Counted from the stretch's first letter, positions 1-8,541 are shown. The stretch: DNA of 38,388 nt from an uncultured Nitrosospira sp. (GCA_900696515.1 CAADGK010000121.1:1-38388); one strand, 5' to 3'. The notes: a model not told the origin generated them from the letters alone. A program made the numbers and translations.

Positions 1-2
1 AG

Positions 3-722
3 TGGTCGGGACGCGTACTTGCTGTTTCGGATCGCGGCTTTGAGATCCTGACAGACCAGGTGACAACCCTCAGCTATCGACCAACCGGAAATGCGTTCTT
101 TGTTCAGAATTCAAAAGCCAGCCTGTCACAACCATCGTTCGATGGGTCAGAGGGTGACTACATTAAGCGGGGTACAACCATACTTGCCGGACTTGGCATC
201 GAGGCTTCGGAAATTGCTGAGGCAAAGGTGTTGCAGCATTTTGTCCAAGTAGGGATCGTAGATCCTGATGGCAAGAACTCGCGCGTAGAACCCCCGAAGA
301 AGGATCGCCGCACGCTTCTGATTACGCGTGCAGTGAATGGAGTCCCCGTGTTTAACTCGCGATTGATCATGGATCTTGACCCCAGCGGGCAAATTGCCAG
401 CCTTGAGATCACATGGCCGAAAATTTCGCCCCACGTGATGGAAAAAGTGAAACTGTTACAGAAAGCGGCGCGCGCAGACTTCAAAGTACCCGAACAGCAA
501 TTTGCCGAACTGGAGGCTGTGGAGGTTGGGATCTTGCATTCCCCAGCCGCCAGCTTCGTCGATGAGCAAGCAGCAGCCATCCGTGTAATTTATCATTCGA
601 AGGATCCAAACATTGGCAAGAAGGCGGTTGCCTATCTTGATGAGGCTGGACAGCAAGTGCCGATGCCCAAGACGATGGAAGTCCGTGAACCTCCGAAGTC
701 ACCACGAAACCCGAATCGGTAA
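3..722 (+). CDS. 5'-truncated hypothetical protein (cut by window edge)
   Basis: The reading frame is open from the first bases to the TAA at 720-722, so the gene very probably begins outside the window. An internal GTG at 60 would give 220 residues, but it has no clear ribosome binding site and the upstream codons read as coding. The visible part has a central beta-rich stretch that includes the phrase LDPSGQIASLEITWPKISP, which loosely recalls FTP/PepSY-like propeptide domains. The C-terminus is basic and proline-rich. No catalytic motif or membrane segment is visible. I do not recognise the family, and the function is unknown. Confidence 0.6.
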   Translation, partial: WSGRVLAVSDRGFEILTDQVTTLSYRPTGNAFFVQNSKASLSQPSFDGSEGDYIKRGTTILAGLGIEASEIAEAKVLQHFVQVGIVDPDGKNSRVEPPKKDRRTLLITRAVNGVPVFNSRLIMDLDPSGQIASLEITWPKISPHVMEKVKLLQKAARADFKVPEQQFAELEAVEVGILHSPAASFVDEQAAAIRVIYHSKDPNIGKKAVAYLDEAGQQVPMPKTMEVREPPKSPRNPNR

Positions 723-1260
723 AGTGAAGCTTCTAGATAGCAATAGTTAAAATACTTAACATAGATTGTCTCTGAGCGGGTGGTGACCGAGGCACTCGCC
801 TATGCAGCCACTCCCGCGTCCTATATCGGACAGCCTATGTGTAAGCCATTGTAAAACCGTGTATGGGATTGGAATGTTTCAGTATGTAAGACGTTGATGT
901 TACTTGTCGCCTGGGGCCCTTTTAGGGCTGGGGTCTCAGTTCTGAGCCCACATCCGAGCCCCGTTCGACGCATCGGTTTCAATCACATGGCTGAAGCGCA
1001 TCAATAAGCCCCCTTCTTAGATTTCGTAGCAAACGAGCTTCACGCTTCTGGAGCGGCATTCCAGGGCTCTTCGAGCGTGATCCCGTCCATCCTTTAACGG
1101 CTTCATCGTCGTCTGTGCTCCTTTCGTTTCGATCGGGCTTCCGGTTTCCGGCCCCCATCCTGCTGAGGCTGGCGTGTGAGTAGGTAGTGGTTCCCCACCG
1201 CCATCCTCATGGCGGTGGGCGATAATGCCGCAGGGACGCATGGCAGCCTCGGACCTCGTG
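723..1260. other. Intergenic region with one hairpin
   Basis: No convincing gene is seen. A 29-codon minus-strand ORF (1106 down to 1017) has a GAAAGGAG-like sequence 11 bases upstream of its ATG but is too short to support. The region ends with a hairpin at 1194-1219, listed separately. Confidence 0.5.
1194..1219. terminator. Hairpin downstream of the LRV gene
   Basis: Perfect 11-bp inverted repeat (CCCACCGCCAT, loop CCTC, ATGGCGGTGGG). It lies 41 bases past the stop of the minus-strand LRV gene. There is no T-tract on either side, so it could be an mRNA-stabilising hairpin rather than an intrinsic terminator. Confidence 0.4.
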
Positions 1261-1875
1261 TTACATCTTGTTTCGTTGTTTCAACGGATGATCAGCCGGC
1301 GTGTTGGGATGGCTAGCTATCGCACGGACGATGCGCTCCGATTTGCTGTGTACCATCTGCTCAAGCGTGTTCCACTCCGTAGCGGGATTGGCCGCCACGG
1401 CATACCGGACACCCAAGACAGGGTCCTGGGACAGCTCATGTAAGATCTCTGGCGGGGTGAGGGCATGGCGGGCCACTTCCCGCCGGATCAATTCATTGGA
1501 ATCTCTCGCCAGTGTGGCGAGGATGGAAGCTGGCACGGCGGGGTTAAGCACCACACTCCACCGAACCATGTAGTGGGGATGTTTGGTGAATGCTTGTAAC
1601 AGGTATGGCGCCATTGATTGCTCCGAGACCGCCTTGGCCAACGTGCGGAGATCTGCAATACGGGCGACCGTATAACCGAGCTGACGTGCGATGCCTTCCG
1701 AGGTGATGCTGCGAAGAGTGGACCAGGCTAGAGCTGGGACTGATATGCGCCGAGACGGATGATAGGGGAACAACCACGGCGCCCCCGCATCGACGTCAGT
1801 CTGTTTCCGTACCCACTCTTCCAAGACCTGCCGCAGAGCGGCGGACATCTGAATAACGTTCTGTTTGCGCTTCAT
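1261..1875 (-). CDS. Leucine-rich repeat variant (LRV/HEAT-like) protein
   Basis: The start ATG at 1875 is chosen because AAGGAAGG lies just upstream on the minus strand; a longer frame to 1977 has no such site. The product is 204 residues. The second half contains three to four repeats of about 24 residues with the pattern NPAVPASILATLARDSN, HALTPPEILHELSQDP and NPATEWNTLEQMV. This is the signature of leucine-rich repeat variants, alpha-solenoid repeats usually involved in protein binding. The N-terminal third is basic and not recognised. It lies downstream of an integrase on the same strand, so it may be island cargo. No enzyme motif is seen. The binding partner is unknown. Confidence 0.75.
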   Translation of the reverse strand: MKRKQNVIQMSAALRQVLEEWVRKQTDVDAGAPWLFPYHPSRRISVPALAWSTLRSITSEGIARQLGYTVARIADLRTLAKAVSEQSMAPYLLQAFTKHPHYMVRWSVVLNPAVPASILATLARDSNELIRREVARHALTPPEILHELSQDPVLGVRYAVAANPATEWNTLEQMVHSKSERIVRAIASHPNTPADHPLKQRNKM

Positions 1876-1983
1876 GATGGACCTTCCTTGTTGAGGGAAC
1901 TGGTTGTGTTCACTATGGTTAGAATGTAGTGGCTCTTCGGATGAGCCGGCACCCAGAAGACTGCCATCAGCCCCCACTTGCTG

Positions 1984-2292
1984 TCAGTAGGATGCTGGCG
2001 AGGTTGGGGGGAGTGGGTGCTGTGTGATCGTCGCGATCAAGATTGCCGAGTCTGTGAGGGATGGTGCGAGCATAGCAGGCGTGGTCCATGGTAACCGATC
2101 GTTCTGCCTTCGTGCCGCCTGTTCCGGTTCAGCGTGAGGCTGGACTGAATGAAGGGAGAGGGGCGCTCCCAGCAGCGTCTTGGACATGGCGGTGGAGGAA
2201 ATAAAGTCAGATGCCACAGTGATGAAGATAGTGAATAGCCCCCATAACCCACGACGGCCCAGTGAGATGATGCCGGTCACCGCATGCCGCAC
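1984..2292 (-). CDS. Possible small membrane protein
   Basis: A minus-strand frame between the integrase and the LRV gene, in the same orientation. The proposed GTG at 2292 has an AGGTGG sequence about nine bases upstream; a TTG at 2322 is the alternative. The first 40 residues include a hydrophobic stretch (LWGLFTIFITVASDFI) that could span the membrane, followed by a Pro/Gln/Arg-rich tail. Support is limited to strand, position, ribosome-site candidate and hydrophobicity; it could be a chance ORF. Confidence 0.3.
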   Translation of the reverse strand: MRHAVTGIISLGRRGLWGLFTIFITVASDFISSTAMSKTLLGAPLSLHSVQPHAEPEQAARRQNDRLPWTTPAMLAPSLTDSAILIATITQHPLPPTSPASY

Positions 2293-2363
2293 TGTGAACG
2301 ACCACCTGCCTACACACACCAAGAGACTGACGGAGATGAAGCGGTTCCTTTATTCGTCACGAC

Positions 2364-3425
2364 CTAGAGCTTCCTCACTTTCAGCCAGGCTTTACCGAGG
2401 ACCGTGGCAGCCTTGCGAAGGTCCGGCCTCCAGCTGTCGAACGTCTTATAGATGTCCGACACGTCCCCGGTCTTATGCCCGAGGAGTAGGGCGGTGACTC
2501 CGGGATGGATATGGGCTTCCTGCAGGGCGCTCCCACAATTCCGGCGAAGGTCATGGAAGTGAAGATCGCCGAGTCCGGCTCGTCGAGTCAGCCGACGCCA
2601 GCTCTTGCGAAACTGATCGGCGGGCCAGTGGCCAAACACCAGGGACGACTCCTGACCGTCCGCGAGCAGCACCTTCAAGGCAGCCGCGTTGACCGGGAGT
2701 TCGAGCGGCCTCCCTTTCACGAACGATGGCGCCTTCGGCGGACGGTACCACCAGCCATCTTTCCGTTTGTAGAGATGGGCGCGATCTGCGCCAATAATCA
2801 GTTCCTGCCTTAACGGCATGTTGAAGGCCAACGTGATGGCCGCCTGCATGCGCGGAGACGCGAGCGCCAGGAGCGTGCGCAATTCTGTGGTCGAGGCAAT
2901 CCGCTCCCGGGGGACATAGGGCTGCAGAGGAAGATCGTCGAACGGATTCGATGCGATCAGCCCGTGGCGTTTGGCCAAATTGACGTACCGGCGTGCTGTA
3001 TTGATAACCCGCCGGATCCCTTGTTCCTCGTAGCCCTGGGCGCGGAGCGCTAAGATCAGGTCTAAGCCATGTTGGCGAGTCAGATTCGCGAACAGCGTTT
3101 GTCCCCAACGGGGCAGCAAGTGAGTGTCAACAATCCCTAGCGGGCGACGCGTATCGACCAGTTTTTCGGCTTTGAGCTCCTTCTCGTACATGGGCCTGAA
3201 CGAGCCGAATGTGCCGGAGGGATACTGTCGCTGGCGCTTCGGGCGGAACGCCAACCGTCCCGCGAGCACGCCCTCTTGGATCTGCTTGGCGCGCTCGTGT
3301 GCGTCCGCATAGCTCGACGCGTCAGAAATCGTGAACCGGATGCTATTGTCGGCATGCCAAAAGTAGATATCATAGACGATACCCGCTCGTGTCTGGCGTG
3401 CAGTTACCGAGAGTTTTCCTGACAT
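2364..3425 (-). CDS. Tyrosine recombinase / phage-type integrase
   Basis: Site-specific recombinase expected to insert or excise the surrounding element by DNA strand transfer through a 3'-phosphotyrosine. It has 353 residues, a normal length. An N-terminal arm-binding and SAM-like region covers roughly residues 1-175, followed by the catalytic domain. All catalytic residues are visible: Arg206 (MPLRQEL), His291 and Arg294 (HDLRR), His317 (LLLGHKTG) and the nucleophile Tyr326 (DIYKTF). GAGGT lies seven bases before the ATG. The 5' end overlaps the upstream excisionase-like gene by 22 bases, so the two are one transcription unit. It appears intact, in contrast to the two other recombinases in this window. 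Its attachment site is not obvious nearby. Confidence 0.93.
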   Translation of the reverse strand: MSGKLSVTARQTRAGIVYDIYFWHADNSIRFTISDASSYADAHERAKQIQEGVLAGRLAFRPKRQRQYPSGTFGSFRPMYEKELKAEKLVDTRRPLGIVDTHLLPRWGQTLFANLTRQHGLDLILALRAQGYEEQGIRRVINTARRYVNLAKRHGLIASNPFDDLPLQPYVPRERIASTTELRTLLALASPRMQAAITLAFNMPLRQELIIGADRAHLYKRKDGWWYRPPKAPSFVKGRPLELPVNAAALKVLLADGQESSLVFGHWPADQFRKSWRRLTRRAGLGDLHFHDLRRNCGSALQEAHIHPGVTALLLGHKTGDVSDIYKTFDSWRPDLRKAATVLGKAWLKVRKL

Positions 3426-3661
3426 GAAATTACCTCAAATGCGGGGTGAAGCGTGGAGCACTGCCCGATGCCGAGGTCCTTTGCGACCTGCTCCCAGTCG
3501 TAGCGGATGACTCGACCTCGCTTGAGCACGGGGTTGATGGCCCCTGCTTTGGTCCAATTTCTGATGGTTTGAGGTGAGACGCCGATGCGGTCGGCGAGTT
3601 CACGCACAGTCAGGTATGAGCCAGACGGGGGTGAGGTGCTGAGTTTTTGGTGCGACGTCAT
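3404..3661 (-). CDS. MerR-like HTH protein, probable excisionase
   Basis: An 85-residue DNA-binding protein. Residues about 15-63 carry a winged-helix/MerR-like motif (VRELADRIGVSPQTIRNWT, then a GAINPVLKRGRVIRYD wing). This motif is typical of excisionase/AlpA-type factors that set the direction of recombination or regulate the integrase. It overlaps the integrase start by 22 bases. No good ribosome binding site precedes the ATG, so the true start could be slightly internal or translation leaderless. Assignment as excisionase rests on fold and position. Confidence 0.8.
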   Translation of the reverse strand: MTSHQKLSTSPPSGSYLTVRELADRIGVSPQTIRNWTKAGAINPVLKRGRVIRYDWEQVAKDLGIGQCSTLHPAFEVISCQENSR

Positions 3662-4148
3662 AGGAAAACTCTAAGGAAGCGCGCCTCTGAATAGGCGGCA
3701 ACGGTCCGTCAGGCCATGTGACCTACTGGCGGGAATACCGAGGCTGGCTCAGGCAAGGACTACAGTGACGAGTCAGAGGGGCCTTCTTCTTGTAGTGTTC
3801 CGTTAGCCGTCGCGACGGGAAGGCGGATGTTCCGGCTCGCCTCATAGGAAAGGCCCCTCCTTTCGCCTACCTCCCGAAGGAAGCACTCAGTGTCGCGTAG
3901 TCGCGTATCGTCTAACACACCGGGCTGTTATCGCCCGGGGCCTAGGCTCGGTGCCCCTTCCCGCCGGGACTATCTCCTCCCCACGGCGCCGCCAAGCACG
4001 CGTTCGCGTTGGACAGTCACTGTGCCCACATGGCTAATTCGGGAGGCCGATGCCGATGGGGGAGTCGATCAAGATGCCGACTCCCCCATCGGCATCGGTC
4101 GTGCCTGATAGGAAGCAGTCGTGATAGCCCCTACCAAGGAAGAGCAAC
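3662..4148. other. Intergenic region with a large palindrome
   Basis: About 490 bases upstream of the excisionase gene and of the rightward transposase unit. No gene is supported. The main feature is the 21-bp inverted repeat at 4047-4098. Promoters for the leftward integrase operon should lie here, but I cannot place a convincing pair of hexamers. Confidence 0.5.
4047..4098. repeat. Perfect 21-bp inverted repeat, 10-base spacer
   Basis: Arms 4047-4067 and 4078-4098 are exact reverse complements, with spacer ATCAAGATGC. Each arm contains a tandem CCGATG CCGATG followed by a G-run. No T-tract follows on either strand. It lies between the divergent excisionase and transposase genes. It could be a cruciform or recombinase binding site, a transposon end remnant or an unusually strong RNA hairpin. 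Confidence 0.85.
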
Positions 4149-4379
4149 ATGACGTGGGCATGGAGGACGGAACAGACGTCGATGACGGTGTGCCGGAGAG
4201 GTACAGGAGTTTCGGCAGAACGTGTGATGAAAGGAAAAAACGGATCAGATCGACGACTAACGAGCACTCAGCGTAGAGGCTTCAATCGTTACGACCGGCG
4301 TCTATTAGCGGAACTGCTACAGTTGGGAGGATGTCTGCTCAAGCTAAGAAATCAAATCGCGTCGATCTTGATCAGCTGA
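4149..4379 (+). CDS. Possible small basic protein upstream of the transposase
   Basis: A 76-codon ORF with AAGGAAGAG five bases before its ATG, a better ribosome site than the longest transposase start has. It overlaps the 5' end of that frame (4331) by 49 bases but ends before the alternative transposase start at 4415. The product is rich in Arg and Lys, with a leucine-rich C-terminus (LLAELLQLGGCLLKLRN). No family is recognised. It may be a leader ORF coupling translation to the transposase, or chance. Confidence 0.3.
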   Translation: MTWAWRTEQTSMTVCRRGTGVSAERVMKGKNGSDRRLTSTQRRGFNRYDRRLLAELLQLGGCLLKLRNQIASILIS

Positions 4380-5833
4380 AGGCGTTGACTCTGAATTACA
4401 CCAAGGACACCCATATGCTGAATCTCGATGGGATCAAAGTATGGTCTCAGTCTCGGGATGAGCGATGGAAATTTCGAGCCGTCATGGAAACCCCGCCATC
4501 CTATTGTCCGGGCTGCAAGAAAAGCACCTCGCTCCTAAAATATGGCTCGAAGGAGATTGCTTTCGATGACATCCCCCTGGAGGGACGTCCGGTTCGCGTC
4601 AAGCTCACTCGGCAGCGATATAAATGTAGGGAGTGCAAACTCCTATTCATTGAGCCGGTGGAGGTCTTGTCTCCAGAATGGCGTGCAACCTGGCGAGTAG
4701 TGAAGGCGATTGCTCGCGCCTCATTGAATCGACCATTCCTTCACTTAGCGAAGGAATATGGCATGCATGAGCGAACCATCCGGCGAATCGCCCATGCTTT
4801 TTTTCGAGAACTAGATTCGATGGCGCATTTCCCTACGCCACAGTGGCTGGGTATTGATGAGGTGCGGGTGCACGGGATTCCGAGAGCCGTGATCACCAAT
4901 CTCAAAGAGCGGCTGACGTACGAGATGCTTCCGGATACCCAAGAGAAGACCCTTCGAGCATTCTTCCGGTCCATGCCAGGCCGTGAAGAGGTACAAGTGG
5001 TCTGCATGGATATGTGTGATCGTTACCGGAAGATCGTCAGGGAACTCCTGCCAGACGCGGTGATCGTCGTGGACAAGTTCCACCTCGTCCAGCTTGGGAT
5101 GAAGGCGGTAGATCAGGTTCGCCGAAAGGTGAAGCGCCGGATGAAGGTGAAATATGATACGCGGATTGTGCGTAAACGGCGAGATAACCTCACGCCTCAT
5201 GATCGCAAGGCGCTGAACGATTGGCGTGAGAAGGTGCCAGATCTCGCCAAGGCATTTGAGCTTCGGGAAGCCTTTTGCGACATTTGGGAGGCCCCGAATG
5301 AAACACAGGCTCGGGCCTTATACCGGGCATGGCAAAAGAGATGTCTACAGGTCTTGCCTCAGGCGTTTCGTCCACGAATCAATCAGATCCGGAAATGGGA
5401 TGCGGAAGTCTTCAACGGGGTCGTCGTGAAGGTCACCAATGGCTATGCCGAACGCGTGAATGGCATTATCAATCACATCAATCGGACTACACGGCGATTG
5501 GGATTTGAAGCGATTCGGGCCAAACTCCTCTACAGCTATGGGTATCCCAAATCTGTTTCCCACGGGTCCAAGACGAAGTGGAATGACCCTTTCCATCAGT
5601 TGGATGAAGAGGAGCAATCTCTAGCAGCGCAAGATGTGAGAGTTGAGCCGTCTTCGTTCGAGCATTCCATGCATCAAATTGCATTGGATTATCTTGATGA
5701 GCTCGAATATGACGCGTGGCAACACGGGCGGCCAGGCAGGGATGTTTCCTCGCAAGAGGACATCGAAAAGATGGTTGCCGCAGGGGGGATGAGGTTCCTC
5801 CCCGAGTCGTCAGAGGACGGAGTGGCGGCATGA
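4331..5833 (+). CDS. ISL3-family-like transposase with C-terminal extension
   Basis: DDE transposase of the ISL3 type. An N-terminal zinc ribbon is visible (Cys59/Cys62 in CPGC and Cys99/Cys102 in CREC), then an HTH region (HLAKEYGMHERTIRRIA). The RNase H-like core has candidate acidic residues Asp176 (LGIDEV), Asp227 (VCMDMCD), Asp248 (VVDKFHL) and Glu374 (GYAERVNGIINHINRTTRR). Residues after about 410 form an acidic extension that typical family members lack. The ATG at 4331 touches its GGGAGG with no spacing. ATG 4415 (AAGGA seven bases upstream, and the usual family N-terminus) is a good alternative. The stop overlaps the next gene's ATG (ATGA), so the two are translationally coupled. I found no terminal inverted repeats around it. 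Confidence 0.88.
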   Translation: MSAQAKKSNRVDLDQLKALTLNYTKDTHMLNLDGIKVWSQSRDERWKFRAVMETPPSYCPGCKKSTSLLKYGSKEIAFDDIPLEGRPVRVKLTRQRYKCRECKLLFIEPVEVLSPEWRATWRVVKAIARASLNRPFLHLAKEYGMHERTIRRIAHAFFRELDSMAHFPTPQWLGIDEVRVHGIPRAVITNLKERLTYEMLPDTQEKTLRAFFRSMPGREEVQVVCMDMCDRYRKIVRELLPDAVIVVDKFHLVQLGMKAVDQVRRKVKRRMKVKYDTRIVRKRRDNLTPHDRKALNDWREKVPDLAKAFELREAFCDIWEAPNETQARALYRAWQKRCLQVLPQAFRPRINQIRKWDAEVFNGVVVKVTNGYAERVNGIINHINRTTRRLGFEAIRAKLLYSYGYPKSVSHGSKTKWNDPFHQLDEEEQSLAAQDVRVEPSSFEHSMHQIALDYLDELEYDAWQHGRPGRDVSSQEDIEKMVAAGGMRFLPESSEDGVAA

Positions 5834-7431
5834 GTCGGGGATCACACCTTCTGCCGAATAGCAACATGCCCGGAATCACACGTGACCGCCCATACAGCCT
5901 GACGAAGTCCCGATTCATGGCTGGGCGCCAGTGCTTAAAAAGGATGTATCTCGAGGTCCATCACCACGAGTTGAGAACACCCACGACAGAGGCGCAACAG
6001 GCGCTTTTCGACTTTGGGCATGTATTCGGTGAATGTACCCACCAGCGATTCCCTGAAGGAGTCTTGGTGCCGGTGCATCGGCACGAACTGGAGGCCGCTC
6101 TTGCCACGACGCAGGCGCTTGTGACGGACCGAACGGTGCCGGCTATCTTTGAAGCCGCCTTCCTCTTCGACGACATTCTCGTTCGTGCCGATATCCTGGA
6201 GCGGCAGGCGGATGACAGCTGGCACCTCATCGAATGCAAGTCGACGACCAGCGTGAAGGAAGCGCATCACTGGGATATCGCATTGCAGGCGTATGTGTTG
6301 CGGGGGTGCAACATAAACGTGCGCCGGTATTCCGTGATGCACATTAATAGGGGCTACCGCCGTGGCTCGGCACTCAACGTTGAGCGGTTTTTACGATGTA
6401 CAGACGTGTCGTCTGACACACAGAGGGTGAGCAAGCAGATCCCACCGCAAGTTAAGACCATGAAGCAGGTGCTGATGGCCCCCAAGCCTCCACATGTCGA
6501 ACCCGGGCCCCACTGTTGGCAGCCATACCCCTGCGAATTTTGGGCACACTGTACGGAAAAGAAAACGGCGCAGTGGGTGGGGTATTTGCCTGATGGAGAA
6601 CGGCAAATCCCCAAGCTGATCGCCCGTGGGGTGCAGACGTTCGATGAAATTCCTGAGGGCTTTCATCTCTCCACAATCCAGCGGCATGCCGTTCAACAGA
6701 AGGAGTGGCGTAGTCCCGAGCTTCACACGGTCATGAAGCGATTTTCCTATCCCATTCATTATCTCCACATTGAAGCGGCCTGGTCTGGAATCCCTCTCTA
6801 CCCTGGGATGAGGCCGTATGAACGAGTGCCATTTCAATGGACGACGCTTCGTGAGTCCGAACGGGGGACTGTGAACCGAAAGGACTGGGTAGATCTCAGT
6901 AATGAAACAGCACCCATGCTCGCTTTTGTGGAGTCACTTGTGGATCGGGTAGGAACCAGGGGGGCCATTGTCATTTATTCGGACGCGGTTCTTGGGACAC
7001 TGCAGTCTTTGAGGCAGAGAGCGTCCGTAGGCGCTACTCAGAAGCGAGCCATAGAAGAACTCTTGGGGCGTTGCATCGACATTCTGGAAATCATCAGGCG
7101 CACGTACTATCACCCGATGATCCATGCTGGAGCGTATGATGCGATCCCCCGTCGCGACACGTCTCTTGCCCAAATAGTACAGAGCTTGCCGGCCCCACAG
7201 CGCTATCAGTTGCTGTCCACCCTGGATAGTGGATGGGCATCGCGACGCTATCGCAGTATTGCGACAGGGGGGCGCGCTGACGTTGAAGTCAGGAGCTTTA
7301 GAAAGCAGGTTTTGGCGCGCAGCCACCAGGCCGTGCAGGCGCTCTATGCCATGCGTCAACTGATGACGGCGCCATCGGACGGAGGTCCACGCCCCCACAT
7401 CGCGACCGCACAACATTCGCTAGCCGGCTGA
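5830..7431 (+). CDS. DUF2779 protein: Cas4-like nuclease domain plus degenerate exonuclease-like half
   Basis: A 533-residue protein starting at the ATG that overlaps the transposase stop. Residues about 20-245 form a Cas4/RecB-type PD-(D/E)XK nuclease: Asp121 (RADILE), Glu135 and Lys137 (IECK), then an ALQAYVL helix. Cys35 plus Cys229, Cys235 and Cys241 are positioned like the four iron-sulphur ligands of Cas4/AddB nucleases. The C-terminal half follows the DUF2779 pattern (YPGMRPYERVPFQW, TYYHP). Where family members carry acidic DEDD-type residues, this protein has YLHIEA and VIYSDAVL, so that half looks inactive. The residue comparison is from memory of the family. A role in DNA end processing with the transposase is inferred from coupling. 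Confidence 0.82.
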   Translation: MSRGSHLLPNSNMPGITRDRPYSLTKSRFMAGRQCLKRMYLEVHHHELRTPTTEAQQALFDFGHVFGECTHQRFPEGVLVPVHRHELEAALATTQALVTDRTVPAIFEAAFLFDDILVRADILERQADDSWHLIECKSTTSVKEAHHWDIALQAYVLRGCNINVRRYSVMHINRGYRRGSALNVERFLRCTDVSSDTQRVSKQIPPQVKTMKQVLMAPKPPHVEPGPHCWQPYPCEFWAHCTEKKTAQWVGYLPDGERQIPKLIARGVQTFDEIPEGFHLSTIQRHAVQQKEWRSPELHTVMKRFSYPIHYLHIEAAWSGIPLYPGMRPYERVPFQWTTLRESERGTVNRKDWVDLSNETAPMLAFVESLVDRVGTRGAIVIYSDAVLGTLQSLRQRASVGATQKRAIEELLGRCIDILEIIRRTYYHPMIHAGAYDAIPRRDTSLAQIVQSLPAPQRYQLLSTLDSGWASRRYRSIATGGRADVEVRSFRKQVLARSHQAVQALYAMRQLMTAPSDGGPRPHIATAQHSLAG

Positions 7432-7560
7432 ACGCCGGAAGGCTATGTCATTCGGTCACGGACCAGTAAAGCGGGCATGGCCTGCCTCAGTGTGGCCTCC
7501 CTGATCACTCCTTCCTCCTCAAGGCGTTTCGTTCCAATGGACCCGCTCCTATGAGTAGGG

Positions 7561-7593
7561 CAGGAGGCGGCCGTCGTTCACAGCCGCCTCCTG
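7561..7593. terminator. Hairpin between convergent genes
   Basis: Perfect 11-bp inverted repeat (CAGGAGGCGGC / GCCGCCTCCTG, 11-base loop) between the DUF2779 gene and the convergent minus-strand gene ending at 7610. Probably a bidirectional transcription-ending or mRNA-protecting hairpin; no T-run is present. Confidence 0.45.
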
Positions 7594-7609
7594 ACCGTCG
7601 GTGACGGCG

Positions 7610-8059
7610 TTACGGAGTTGGCCCGCTATGTGCGACGGCTGGCGCCGTGCCACGAGCCATCACCAGACGCATGACGGCTGCCTGCAGTTCTCGCTCCAAC
7701 AGGCCCTTCTGAATCCGCGCGTAGGGAATGAACCATTCGAGCTGGCCGTTCGGCCGTCCGTCGCGTGACACGACGGCACGGATCGATCCGCCATGGTCCC
7801 CGGGGAAAAGCCCGATCGTCGCCCGCAGATCATCAATGCGCAGGCCCAATCCCATGTCGGGTTCATCTCGAACCACCGTACAATTGATGCCGGCGTCATG
7901 CAGAACGGCCTGGAGTTGCTGTAACTCGGGAAGCAGATAGTCCTCGATGAGCCGTACAAAGTGCTCTTGCTCGAGCATCTCGTCCGGCTGCGGGAGCTGG
8001 CTCCACGCCTGCAGGTATGATTTGAGCTGGGCATAACCCGTGTGAGGGGATGTGTGCAT
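7610..8059 (-). CDS. Hypothetical protein, tandem paralogue 1
   Basis: The start ATG at 8059 follows AAAGGAAG; the product is 149 residues. It shares a common plan with the next two minus-strand genes. An N-terminal amphipathic helix (YAQLKSYLQAWSQL) is followed by a helix of the type LLPELQQLQAVLHDAGI. Then comes a short beta region with the phrase GLGLRIDDLRATIGLFPGD, and a helical C-terminus (LLERELQAAVMRLV). No catalytic motif, signal or membrane segment is seen. It lies 29 bases downstream of paralogue 2, presumably in one operon. Function unknown. Confidence 0.7.
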   Translation of the reverse strand: MHTSPHTGYAQLKSYLQAWSQLPQPDEMLEQEHFVRLIEDYLLPELQQLQAVLHDAGINCTVVRDEPDMGLGLRIDDLRATIGLFPGDHGGSIRAVVSRDGRPNGQLEWFIPYARIQKGLLERELQAAVMRLVMARGTAPAVAHSGPTP

Positions 8060-8088
8060 GGTCGTCTTCCTTTCTTCTGGGTGACGGG

Positions 8089-8541
8089 TCAAATCAGGTG
8101 GAGGTGACAAGGGACGTCTGACTGCCAGGATTGCATCAACAGCCGCTCGATGCCGCGCTCGAGGGCGGCGGCAAATGTGGCCCGTGTGCAGGTCCGGTAG
8201 AGCAGGGCATGGTGCTCCTCAATCGTGGGCTCCCAACTGAACCGGAGCGTCAGCCGCATGCTGATGTCATCGAACGGCTGGAGATAGACGCCCACCGACC
8301 ACCGGTCATCCAAAAACAGTCCAAACCAGAGCGAGTCGCCCTCCAGTTCGGCGCTGGCCTGGGCGGGGATTCCCGCTTGGCAGAGGATGGTTGCTAAGCG
8401 GCGGGTGAGAGGCATGAGGTCGGCTTCCGCGAAGGCGAGAAAGCGCGGGCGTGTGGATTCCGGGTGGGGCGCGAGCCGGCCCGTCCGTTCGTACTGCTGC
8501 AGTTTCTGTTGCAGGCTCGTGTACGCGTCAAACAGTTGCAT
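8089..8541 (-). CDS. Hypothetical protein, tandem paralogue 2
   Basis: ATG at 8541 is preceded by AAGGAG at eight bases; an upstream GTG at 8550 would overlap that site, so the ATG is preferred. The product is 150 residues. It has the same architecture as its neighbours: helix YTSLQQKLQQYERTG, helix LMPLTRRLATILCQAGI, beta segment LWFGLFLDDRWSVGVYL, and a C-terminal helix ending in LERGIERLLMQ. Divergence from paralogues 1 and 3 is high, which suggests an old duplication. Likely cytoplasmic; function unknown. Confidence 0.7.
   Translation of the reverse strand: MQLFDAYTSLQQKLQQYERTGRLAPHPESTRPRFLAFAEADLMPLTRRLATILCQAGIPAQASAELEGDSLWFGLFLDDRWSVGVYLQPFDDISMRLTLRFSWEPTIEEHHALLYRTCTRATFAAALERGIERLLMQSWQSDVPCHLHLI

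Noticed and set aside
5716-5829. Upstream start for the DUF2779 gene
   Set aside because: Would overlap the transposase by more than 100 bases; ATG 5830 gives the family-typical N-terminus and ATGA coupling.
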